Below are positions 23,935-30,929 of a stretch of DNA of 30,929 nucleotides, in pieces. The notes beneath the pieces are model-generated. The model searched no databases and was not told where the DNA came from. It saw only the letters and a list, made by a program, of their open reading frames with translations. The stretch comes from NORP240 sp942492445 (GTDB lineage: Bacteria; Pseudomonadota; Gammaproteobacteria; Pseudomonadales; Pseudohongiellaceae): the NCBI GenBank assembly GCA_942492445.1, contig CALOEW010000034.1, positions 1-30,929 on the forward strand, given 5' to 3'. Each line of letters opens with the position of its first letter. Position 1 is the first letter of the stretch. The translations under genes and the position numbers were made by a program.

Positions 23935-25101
23935 TCACGCCTTTTTAAAGGGAAGCAGCTTGCCGGCCTCCCGCCGGTAACGTTGCACGTGATCCTGTTC
24001 ATGTTCAAGAAAATCTTCGATGGCTTCTGCAAAGGCTGGATGCCTTATCCAGTGATTTGATACAGTCCTGATCGGTTCGAAGCCCCGCTGGATCTTGTGC
24101 TCCCCCTGCGCGCCGGCGTCAAACTCCACCAGCCCGTTCCGTATGCAGAATTCGATTCCCTGATAGAAACAGGTTTCGAAATGCAGAAACCGGTATTCTT
24201 CCAGAGAACCCCAGTAACGGCCGAAAAGTCGACGGTGATCACGAAAAAACAATGCGCCTGCTATTACCTGATTGTCCAGACAGGCCTCCACCAGCAACAA
24301 ATTCTCAGGCATGGTGAGTCCAAGTTGTTGAAAAAATTCCAGACTCAGATAGCCCTGCATTCCGCGCACCAGGTAAGTGCTTTGATAGAACACATAGAAG
24401 TGCTTCCATTGCTGATCGGAAATATCGTGCCCGCTAACAAAGCTGAATTTTATACCCTCCTTCTGTACTGCCTGTCTTTCCTTGCGGATATTCTTTCGCT
24501 TGCGGGAACTCAAAGCATTAAGAAAATCATCGAAACTTGTATAGCCGTGGTTAAACCAGTGAAACTGGCACCCTTCCCTTTGCAGAATACCGTTACCGGC
24601 AAGCAGGTCGCTTTCGCTCTCGGTTGGAAACAGTACATGCCAGGATGAAATGTCCTTCTCCTCGGCATGGCGGCAAATTACTTCGACAATAAATTCCATC
24701 AGTTGCGGGCGCGGGATGCCCTCCCGGATCAGGAATCGAAGCCCGGAGCTTGGTGTGAACGGGATTGCGGTCAGAAATTTAGGGTAGTAGGGAACACCAT
24801 TGGACCGGTAAGCATCCGCCCATGACCAGTCGAAAACATATTCTCCGTAGGAATTGGTTTTTCTATACAGGGGGACCGCAGCCAGAAGCTGCCCCTCCAC
24901 GTCAGAACCAACCAGATGGCAGGGCTGCCAGCCGGTAGCACTGGTCGTACAGCCGGTATCTTCAAGGGCCCGCAGGAATTCGTGCTTGAGAAAGGGACTG
25001 TCTTTTCCCGCCAGTTCGTTCCACGCAGCCCTGTCGACCTCGGCAATACTGGACAGAAACCTGAATTGAATCTTATCGAAGTTCACTGTTGTGGAATTCA
25101 C
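23935..25101 (-). CDS. FemAB-like acyltransferase (DUF482/GNAT fold)
   Basis: This 388-residue protein belongs to the DUF482/FemAB-like group often labelled peptidoglycan-biosynthesis or GNAT protein. Diagnostic segments are AAWNELAGKDSPFLKHEFLRALE, DWSWADAYRSNGVPYYPKF, SSWHVLFPT, RKRKNIRKERQAV, LVEACLDNQVIAGALFFRDHRRLFGRYWGS and VEFDAGAQGEHKIQRGFEPIRTVSNHWI. FemAB enzymes move aminoacyl groups from tRNA to cell-wall precursors, but this branch is uncharacterised. It lies 66 bases downstream of glmS on the same strand, so it may be co-expressed with amino-sugar synthesis. A cell-envelope role is an inference from fold and position. Confidence 0.85.
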   Translation of the reverse strand: MNSTTVNFDKIQFRFLSSIAEVDRAAWNELAGKDSPFLKHEFLRALEDTGCTTSATGWQPCHLVGSDVEGQLLAAVPLYRKTNSYGEYVFDWSWADAYRSNGVPYYPKFLTAIPFTPSSGLRFLIREGIPRPQLMEFIVEVICRHAEEKDISSWHVLFPTESESDLLAGNGILQREGCQFHWFNHGYTSFDDFLNALSSRKRKNIRKERQAVQKEGIKFSFVSGHDISDQQWKHFYVFYQSTYLVRGMQGYLSLEFFQQLGLTMPENLLLVEACLDNQVIAGALFFRDHRRLFGRYWGSLEEYRFLHFETCFYQGIEFCIRNGLVEFDAGAQGEHKIQRGFEPIRTVSNHWIRHPAFAEAIEDFLEHEQDHVQRYRREAGKLLPFKKA

Positions 25102-25167
25102 GTGTCCTTAAACGTACAGGCATATTTTATTTCGGTCCAAATCCCTGATTCTGGATGAGATCAGCGG

Positions 25168-27003
25168 TTACTCGACCGTTACAGACTTGGCCAGATTGCG
25201 AGGCTGATCCACATCGGTCCCTTTCAGGATTGCGACGTGGTAGGCGAGCAGTTGCAACGGTACTACAAAAATAATCGGGTCGAGCACATCCGGCGAAGTC
25301 GGAACGTGAATCACCTTACAGTTTTTGTCCCCTTCATACCCGATACTTTCATCGGCGAATACGAACAGCTTGCCACCGCGGGCGCTTACTTCAGCCAGGT
25401 TTGCCTTGAGTTTACCCAGTAACTCGTTGTTCGGTGCGACGGCGATGACCGGCATATTACTGTCTACCAGTGCCAGTGGACCGTGCTTCAGCTCACCTGC
25501 CGGGTATGCCTCGGCGTGGATGTAGGAAATCTCTTTGAGTTTCAGCGCTCCCTCCTTCGCCACGGGATACTGTATCCCCCGCCCCAGGAACAGGGCATGT
25601 TGCTTATCGGCAAATCGCTGGGACAGCTTCTTGATTTCCCGGTCGAGCTTCAAGGTATTTGAGACCAGTTCCGGCAGTTTGTGCATCTTACGGACAATTT
25701 TCGCCTCTTCCTTTTCGCTCAGGCCGTGGCGCCGTCCCAGGGTTATTGCCAGCAATAACAGCAGACATAGCTGGGTAGAAAAAGCCTTGGTTGAAGCAAC
25801 ACCTATTTCCTGACCCGCGTGTGTCAGCAGGCAGAAGTCTGATTCCCTGACCAGGCTACTGGTGGCAACGTTGCAGATGGCAAACGTGGCTTCGTACTTC
25901 GCCCGGTTAGCAAAGCGCAATGCCGCCAGCGTATCAGCTGTTTCACCGGACTGGGAAATGCTCACGAAAAGCGTGCCTGGTTGCACTATTACATCACGAT
26001 ACCTGTAGTCACTGGCGATATCCACCTGACACGGAATTCTGGCAATACTTTCCAGCCAGTACTTTGCTACCTGACCGGCTAGATAACTGGTTCCACAGGC
26101 CACTATCTGTACGTTACTGACGCGGTCAAAAATGACGCGGGCGGATATTCCGAATGCTTCCTCCAGTACTCTGGTGCCGCTGATACGTCCATCCAGCGTA
26201 TCTTTTATGGCTTCGGGCTGCTCGTAGATTTCCTTGAGCATATAATGACTGAAGCCGCCTTTGTCTGCCGCCCTTTGCTTGCTGCTGATTCGGGTAACCT
26301 TTCTATGTACCTTACGATTTTTATTCCAGATTTCGATATCATGCAGGGTAATTCGGGCGATATCACCCTCCTCCAGAAAAATAAATCTATCGGTCACCTG
26401 CCCCAGGGCAAGTGCATCCGAAGCAACAAAGTTTTCCCCGATTCCCTTGCCAATTACCAGAGGGCTGCCACTTCTGGTCACGATAATCTGGTCTGGAGAC
26501 TCCACGTCGATGACACAAATACCGTAGGCACCGTCCAGTTTTTTTACCGATTGCTTCACTGCCTCCAGTAATTCGACTTTACCGCCTTTCCTATTCTGGT
26601 GAATCAGGTGGGCAATCACTTCCGTGTCCGTTTCCGTTTCAAAGGTATAGCCCGACTTTTCGAGAGATCCTCGGAGTTCCTCAAAATTTTCAATAATTCC
26701 ATTGTGAACCAGTGCGATCTGGTTTTGTGACGAATGCGGGTGTGCGTTTTTGACCGATGGTTTACCATGGGTAGCCCAGCGCGTGTGAGCGATCCCCAGG
26801 TTGCCTTTTGTCCTGCTTTTTCCTACCTGTTCAACGAGTTTCTCAACCTTGCCCACAGCTTTTATGGAGTTGAGCTTTGGGCGATCCGTATCAATGAGCG
26901 CCAGGCCGGCCGAATCATAGCCTCGGTACTCCAGGCGCTTCAGTCCCTCGATGAGAATTTCCGAAACTTCACGTTGCGCAATAGCACCAACAATTCCACA
27001 CAT
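25168..27003 (-). CDS. glmS: Glutamine-fructose-6-phosphate aminotransferase (isomerizing)
   Basis: GlmS makes glucosamine-6-phosphate from fructose-6-phosphate and glutamine, the first step to UDP-GlcNAc. The 611-residue protein begins MCGIVGAIAQREVSEILIEGLKRLEYRGYDSAG. After Met removal, Cys is the N-terminal nucleophile of the glutaminase domain (about 1-220, HTRWATHGKPS). Two SIS isomerase domains follow, with CGTSYLAGQVAKYWLE, SISQSGETADTLAALR and QEIGVASTKAFSTQL, and the conserved end DVDQPRNLAKSVTVE. The length equals that of E. coli. It follows glmU after 23 bases on the same transcript. No riboswitch-ribozyme is present, as expected outside Gram-positives. Confidence 0.97.
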   Translation of the reverse strand: MCGIVGAIAQREVSEILIEGLKRLEYRGYDSAGLALIDTDRPKLNSIKAVGKVEKLVEQVGKSRTKGNLGIAHTRWATHGKPSVKNAHPHSSQNQIALVHNGIIENFEELRGSLEKSGYTFETETDTEVIAHLIHQNRKGGKVELLEAVKQSVKKLDGAYGICVIDVESPDQIIVTRSGSPLVIGKGIGENFVASDALALGQVTDRFIFLEEGDIARITLHDIEIWNKNRKVHRKVTRISSKQRAADKGGFSHYMLKEIYEQPEAIKDTLDGRISGTRVLEEAFGISARVIFDRVSNVQIVACGTSYLAGQVAKYWLESIARIPCQVDIASDYRYRDVIVQPGTLFVSISQSGETADTLAALRFANRAKYEATFAICNVATSSLVRESDFCLLTHAGQEIGVASTKAFSTQLCLLLLLAITLGRRHGLSEKEEAKIVRKMHKLPELVSNTLKLDREIKKLSQRFADKQHALFLGRGIQYPVAKEGALKLKEISYIHAEAYPAGELKHGPLALVDSNMPVIAVAPNNELLGKLKANLAEVSARGGKLFVFADESIGYEGDKNCKVIHVPTSPDVLDPIIFVVPLQLLAYHVAILKGTDVDQPRNLAKSVTVE

Positions 27004-27026
27004 ATTGATTACCTGAACTCAGCAGA

Positions 27027-28400
27027 TTACGATTTTTTGACCGGACGTTTCCAGCCACTGATATTTTTTTGCTTACCCCTGCCGATCGCCAGTTCATTTT
27101 CGGGAACATCGGTGTTAATGGTGGAACCTGCGGCTATGAAGGCACCATCGGCGATAGTGACCGGGGCGACCAGGGTGCTGTTGGAGCCGATAAAAACATT
27201 CCGGCCGATAGTACAACGGTGCTTGTTGACTCCATCGTAGTTACAAAAGATAGTCCCGGCCCCGATATTTACTTCCTGTCCAAGATCCGCATCGCCGATG
27301 TAGGCAAAATGATTTGCTTTGGACCCGGCACCAATTCTGGAATTTTTGATTTCTACGAAGTTGCCAACCTTTACGCCCGTGCTCAAGGAAGTTCCGGGCC
27401 TTATTCTGGCAAATGGTCCAACGTTACAGTGATCGGCTATTTCTGCATTCTCTACAACCGTGTTAGCTAAAATGACAGAATTGCGGCCGACAGATGAATC
27501 CTTAATTGTGACATTAGGCCCTATATGTACACCATCTGCCAGAACCACTTTTCCTTCGAATATCACATTCACATCGAAGGACACATCCCTACCGCACCTG
27601 ATCTCGCCACGAACATCGACACGGGAAGGGTCGGCCATGGTAACACCCCGCAGTAATAACTGTTCGGTTTTATGCTGCTGATAATGTCGTTCAAGGCGTG
27701 CCAGCTGCAGCTTGTCGTTGACTCCCTGTACTTCAAATTCGTCGTCGATAATCCGCGTATGTATTTCACATCCCGAGTTCACTGCCATCGCGATCACGTC
27801 GGTCAGGTAATATTCACCCTGTTTGTTGTCGTTACCCAGCCGTTGCAGCCAACTGGAAAGTCTGGCCGCAGGGAGCACCATAATGCCGCTGTTGATCTCG
27901 GTTATCCCGCGTTGCGCCTTGGTCGCGTCCTTTTCCTCGATTATGGCCGAAACCTTGCCGTCGGCATTGCGCAAGATACGGCCAAGTCCGGCAGGATTCG
28001 AAGCGTTCAGGGTAAGTATGGACAAGGTATCCGGGCCACCGTTTCGAATCAGCTCATGGAGGCTTTCCCGGCTGATAAGTGGCACATCACCACAAAGAAC
28101 AAGCACGGAAGACTCTTCCGACAAGTCCATTTGGGGCAACGCCTGGGCCACCGCATGACCGGTTCCCAACTGTTGCTCCTGCTCCACCCAGTTGATCTGC
28201 CATCTGGTTTCAAAATGTGACTTAACAGCCCCGGCTCCATGACCAACTACGATATACAATTTCGCATCAGGTATAGAGGAGGCAGTCTCTGCCACATGTT
28301 CCAGCAGGGGCTTGCCACCCAGTTCATGCAGCACTTTGGGGCGCTCGGAATTCATTCGTGTGCCTTTGCCGGCAGCAAGGATGACAACATTGACAGTCAT
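27027..28400 (-). CDS. glmU: Bifunctional GlcNAc-1-P uridyltransferase / GlcN-1-P acetyltransferase
   Basis: GlmU acetylates glucosamine-1-phosphate and couples it to UTP, completing UDP-GlcNAc for peptidoglycan and LPS. This 457-residue protein has the N-terminal uridyltransferase domain (LAAGKGTRMNSERPKVLHELGGKPLLEHV at about 8-36, QQLGTGHAV, CGDVPLI, GLGRIL). From about residue 250 it has a left-handed beta-helix of hexapeptide repeats with the acetyltransferase part GNFVEIKNSRIG, HFAYIGDADLG and NYDGVNKHRCTIG. ATG 28400 matches the family. It lies just beyond the terminator of the ATP synthase operon and is followed by glmS, the common gammaproteobacterial order. Confidence 0.97.
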   Translation of the reverse strand: MTVNVVILAAGKGTRMNSERPKVLHELGGKPLLEHVAETASSIPDAKLYIVVGHGAGAVKSHFETRWQINWVEQEQQLGTGHAVAQALPQMDLSEESSVLVLCGDVPLISRESLHELIRNGGPDTLSILTLNASNPAGLGRILRNADGKVSAIIEEKDATKAQRGITEINSGIMVLPAARLSSWLQRLGNDNKQGEYYLTDVIAMAVNSGCEIHTRIIDDEFEVQGVNDKLQLARLERHYQQHKTEQLLLRGVTMADPSRVDVRGEIRCGRDVSFDVNVIFEGKVVLADGVHIGPNVTIKDSSVGRNSVILANTVVENAEIADHCNVGPFARIRPGTSLSTGVKVGNFVEIKNSRIGAGSKANHFAYIGDADLGQEVNIGAGTIFCNYDGVNKHRCTIGRNVFIGSNSTLVAPVTIADGAFIAAGSTINTDVPENELAIGRGKQKNISGWKRPVKKS

Positions 28401-28469
28401 GTTTTAACTCTTCGCAATAACTTGTTGATTTGACTTGAAAGCTAAATGGGGAACTGCCAACAGAATAGC

Positions 28470-28500
28470 AAAAAAAAAGGTAGCGAATGCTACCTTTTTT
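28470..28500. terminator. Bidirectional intrinsic terminator after atpC
   Basis: A GGTAGC-GAAT-GCTACC hairpin (28479-28494) is flanked by nine A bases on the left and six T bases on the right, so it can stop transcripts on both strands. On the minus strand it ends the atp operon 32 bases after the atpC stop and separates it from glmU. Confidence 0.92.
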
Positions 28501-28531
28501 GTGTCGCAGTTCTGCTTTTTACCGAAGAGTT

Positions 28532-28948
28532 TTACAGCTTCTTCATCTGCCGCAAAGCACGAAGTTGAGCGGCGGCTTCTGCCAGCTGGGCAGCAGCCCT
28601 GCCGTATTCAAGATCGGCACTTTGTTCAGACATGGCCCGTTCCGCTTCCTCCTTGGCCTCGAGAGCGGCAGCTTCGTCCACATCATGTGCCCGCAGTGCA
28701 GTGTCCGCCAGCAGGGTCACTACGCCACGCTGCACTTCCAGATAACCGCCGGATACATAGAAGACCTCCTCTTCGCCGCCGGGCAACACCACACGAACCG
28801 GCCCGGGTATCAGCCCGGTCAACAAGGGAGCGTGGCCGGGAGCTATACCCAGATCACCCAGACTACCAGCAGCTACAACCATTTCCACCAGGCCGGAAAA
28901 TATGCTTTTTTCCGCACTTACGATGTCACAATGCATTGTCATAGCCAT
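28532..28948 (-). CDS. atpC: F1Fo ATP synthase epsilon subunit
   Basis: Epsilon is part of the F1 central stalk and an internal inhibitor of ATP hydrolysis. The 138-residue protein has the typical start MAMTMHCDIVSAEKSIFSGLVEMVVA, beta-barrel segments LGDLGIAPGHAPLLTGLIPGPVRV and FYVSGGYLEVQRGVVTLLADTALRA, and a C-terminal two-helix domain (about 88-138). ATG 28948 gives the exact family start with AGGAACC upstream. It is the last gene of the operon, 29 bases after atpD, and is followed by the terminator. Confidence 0.96.
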   Translation of the reverse strand: MAMTMHCDIVSAEKSIFSGLVEMVVAAGSLGDLGIAPGHAPLLTGLIPGPVRVVLPGGEEEVFYVSGGYLEVQRGVVTLLADTALRAHDVDEAAALEAKEEAERAMSEQSADLEYGRAAAQLAEAAAQLRALRQMKKL

Positions 28949-28977
28949 AATCTGGTTCCTGCTTCGACGCTATCGAA

Positions 28978-30375
28978 TTATTTTTTCAGTTTCCCGGCTT
29001 TTTCAACCGCTTCCTCAATGGTACCAACCATGCTGAAGGCCTGCTCCGGCAAGTGATCATAGTCACCTTTCAGAATGCCCTGGAATCCGGCGATCGTGTC
29101 TTTCAGCGATACGTACTTGCCTGGCTGGTTGGTGAAAACTTCGGCAACGGTGAAAGGCTGCGAGAGAAACTGGGAGATTCGTCGTGCCCGTGAAACTATC
29201 AACTTGTCTTGATCTGACAGTTCGTCCATCCCCAGAATCGCGATAATGTCCTTCAATTCCTTGTAGCGCTGCAACACTGTCTGCACGCCTCGTGCCGTGT
29301 CGTAGTGTTCAGAGCCTATAACCAGTGGGTCCAATTGACGCGAGGTGGAATCCAGGGGGTCCACTGCAGGATAGATGCCCAGGGAGGCAATATCACGAGA
29401 CAATACGACGGTTGCGTCAAGATGAGCGAATGTCGTTGCGGGCGACGGGTCTGTCAAGTCGTCAGCCGGCACGTACACTGCCTGAATAGAGGTAATGGAG
29501 CCGGTTTTCGTGGAGGTGATACGTTCCTGGAGTGCCCCCATCTCTTCTGCCAGAGTCGGCTGATATCCAACCGCTGACGGCATTCGACCCAGCAACGCTG
29601 ATACCTCGGTACCTGCCAGCGTGTAACGGTAGATGTTGTCAATGAAGAGCAATACGTCACGTCCTTCATCACGAAATTTTTCTGCCATTGTCAGGCCGGT
29701 CAGTGCCACCCGCAGGCGGTTGCCGGGCGGTTCATTCATCTGCCCGTAGACCATCGATACCTTGGATTCGCCTTCCAGATCTACAACCCCGGACTCCTGC
29801 ATTTCATAGTAGAAATCGTTGCCCTCCCGGGTACGTTCTCCGACACCGGCGAACACGGAAAGCCCTGAGTGCGCCTTGGCGATGTTGTTGATCAGCTCCA
29901 TCATGTTTACGGTCTTGCCTACACCGGCGCCGCCGAACAGGCCGACCTTGCCGCCCTTGGCGAACGGACAGACCAGATCGATAACCTTGATTCCGGTTTC
30001 CAGCAGCTCATTGGTAGCGGACAGTTCTTCGTAGCTGGGTGCCTTGCGATGAATGGGCATCCGTTCCTTTTCACCCAGAGGCCCCCTTTCGTCAATGGGC
30101 CGCCCCAGAACGTCAACAATCCGTCCCAGCGTTTCATGACCTACGGGCACGGAAACGGGAGCACCGGTATTCGCAACATTTAGTCCCCTCTTCAGTCCTT
30201 CTGTGGAACCCAGAGCAATGGTGCGGACGATTCCGTCACCCAGCTGTTGCTGGACCTCCAGTGTGATCTCGGTGTCATCCACTGTCAGCGCGTCATACAC
30301 CCCGGGAATGGCATCCCGTGGAAACTCCACGTCGATCACAGCACCAATGATTTGAACGATTCGACCGCTACTCAT
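28978..30375 (-). CDS. atpD: F1Fo ATP synthase beta subunit (catalytic)
   Basis: The 465-residue beta subunit carries the catalytic sites of F1. It begins SSGRIVQIIGAVIDVEFPRDAIPGVYDAL and has Walker A GGAGVGKTVNMMEL (about 149-162), the catalytic GERTREGNDFYYEM, Walker B LLFIDNIYRYTLAGTEVSALLGRMPSAVGYQPTL and a DELSDQDK motif in place of DELSEED. The C-terminus DHLPEQAFSMVGTIEEAVEKA is typical. It is very close to E. coli beta along its whole length, with no missing key residue. It sits between atpG (68 bases upstream) and atpC (29 bases downstream). Confidence 0.98.
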   Translation of the reverse strand: MSSGRIVQIIGAVIDVEFPRDAIPGVYDALTVDDTEITLEVQQQLGDGIVRTIALGSTEGLKRGLNVANTGAPVSVPVGHETLGRIVDVLGRPIDERGPLGEKERMPIHRKAPSYEELSATNELLETGIKVIDLVCPFAKGGKVGLFGGAGVGKTVNMMELINNIAKAHSGLSVFAGVGERTREGNDFYYEMQESGVVDLEGESKVSMVYGQMNEPPGNRLRVALTGLTMAEKFRDEGRDVLLFIDNIYRYTLAGTEVSALLGRMPSAVGYQPTLAEEMGALQERITSTKTGSITSIQAVYVPADDLTDPSPATTFAHLDATVVLSRDIASLGIYPAVDPLDSTSRQLDPLVIGSEHYDTARGVQTVLQRYKELKDIIAILGMDELSDQDKLIVSRARRISQFLSQPFTVAEVFTNQPGKYVSLKDTIAGFQGILKGDYDHLPEQAFSMVGTIEEAVEKAGKLKK

Positions 30376-30443
30376 GTCCGGTTCCTCTTAACTTGTCGCA
30401 TTCCTGCTGGTCTTAGACTCTAAAATATTTTACTGGCCCGCTA

Positions 30444-30929
30444 TTAAACGGCCGCCGCGCCACTTACGATTTCCGAGAGCTCCTGAGTAATCGAAGCCTG
30501 CCTGGCCTTGTTATAGATCAACTCCATCTCGTCGATGAGATCGCCCGCGTTGTCTGTTGCACTCTTCATGGCGATCATCCGGGCCGCCTGTTCGCAAGCG
30601 GCGTTTTCCACGACAGCCTGGTAGACCTGTGACTCGATATAGCGCCGCAGCAGGCCATCTAGCAGCTCCTTGGCATCCGGTTCGTACAGGTAGTCCCAGT
30701 GATGCTGCAGGTCAGCATCCTCCGAAGGTAACAGGGGCAACAACTGCAATACTGTCGGCTCCTGAGTCATGGTATTGACGAAGTCGTTATGGACAATCAT
30801 CACCTTGTCAATTTCGTCTCCGTCAAACTTTTCCAGCATTACTCTAACGGCGCCAATGACGTCGGATACCTCCGGCGCGTCACCGATTCCTCGCTGGGAA
30901 GCCACCACGTTGCCGCCGTAATTCTTAAA
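30444..30929 (-). CDS. atpG: F1Fo ATP synthase gamma subunit, C-terminal part (partial)
   Basis: The frame is open to the right edge of the window, so the N-terminal 120 or so residues are missing. The visible part contains KVMIVHNDFVNTMTQEPTVLQLLPL, HHWDYLYEPDAKELLDGLLRRYIESQVYQAVVENAACEQAARMIAMKSATDNAGDLIDEMELIYNKARQASITQELSEIVSGAAAV, the highly conserved gamma C-terminus. Gamma is the rotating shaft of F1. The gene continues beyond the window, where atpA and the Fo genes are expected. Confidence 0.96.
   Translation of the reverse strand, partial: FKNYGGNVVASQRGIGDAPEVSDVIGAVRVMLEKFDGDEIDKVMIVHNDFVNTMTQEPTVLQLLPLLPSEDADLQHHWDYLYEPDAKELLDGLLRRYIESQVYQAVVENAACEQAARMIAMKSATDNAGDLIDEMELIYNKARQASITQELSEIVSGAAAV

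Noticed and set aside
1..30929. CRISPR arrays, tRNA and rRNA genes, prophage or defence loci
   Set aside because: No regularly spaced direct repeats, tRNA cloverleaf sequences, rRNA segments, integrases, capsid or nuclease-toxin genes were seen on reading both strands.

Overview
The window looks like an origin-proximal stretch of a gammaproteobacterial chromosome, broadly Pseudomonas- or OMG-group-like. The evidence is gene content and protein similarity recalled from known families: yicC-gmk-rpoZ-spoT-ridA-recG, ubiA, a UvrD helicase with the usual C-terminal domain, and an atpG-atpD-atpC-glmU-glmS block. No 16S rRNA or other marker is present, so the genus is not resolved.

Layout. 1-7458 (+): the 3' end of yicC, then gmk, rpoZ, spoT, ridA, recG and ubiA, covering GMP/(p)ppGpp metabolism, replication-fork repair and ubiquinone synthesis. 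recG carries an apparent one-base frameshift. 7459-9463: a membrane-tethered XRE-type regulator (+) converges on a glutaryl-CoA dehydrogenase gene (-). Between them lie one copy of a dispersed stem-loop repeat and a 136-bp MITE-like element with perfect 14-bp terminal inverted repeats. 9770-11975: uvrD, also with a one-base frameshift. 12130-15740: a TRAP transporter for an organic (probably oxo-) acid, split into dctP (+) and a convergent dctQ-dctM-yciA set (-).

15741-22229 is the accessory-like part. It holds a GFA-type zinc protein, a methyltransferase remnant with two frameshifts, two small genes with non-AUG starts, a LysE-type exporter, a ZIP-type transporter, a 67-residue membrane protein whose best start is a non-AUG codon, a TPR protein, a LEA14-like lipoprotein, a DUF1330 protein and an orphan membrane protein. 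22468-23852: yaaA and a DUF938 methyltransferase. 23935-30929 (-): a FemAB-like acyltransferase gene lies downstream of glmS and glmU (UDP-GlcNAc synthesis). These lie downstream of the end of the ATP synthase operon (atpG partial, atpD, atpC), from which they are separated by a clear hairpin/T-run terminator.

I see no phage, CRISPR, tRNA, rRNA or recognisable defence system. The least explained signals are a 57-bp ungapped dispersed repeat (two full copies in opposite orientation plus a shorter third), the AUC-start candidate, and single-base indels in recG, uvrD and the methyltransferase. Those indels mostly fall in short base runs, so sequencing error must be excluded before calling the genes broken.
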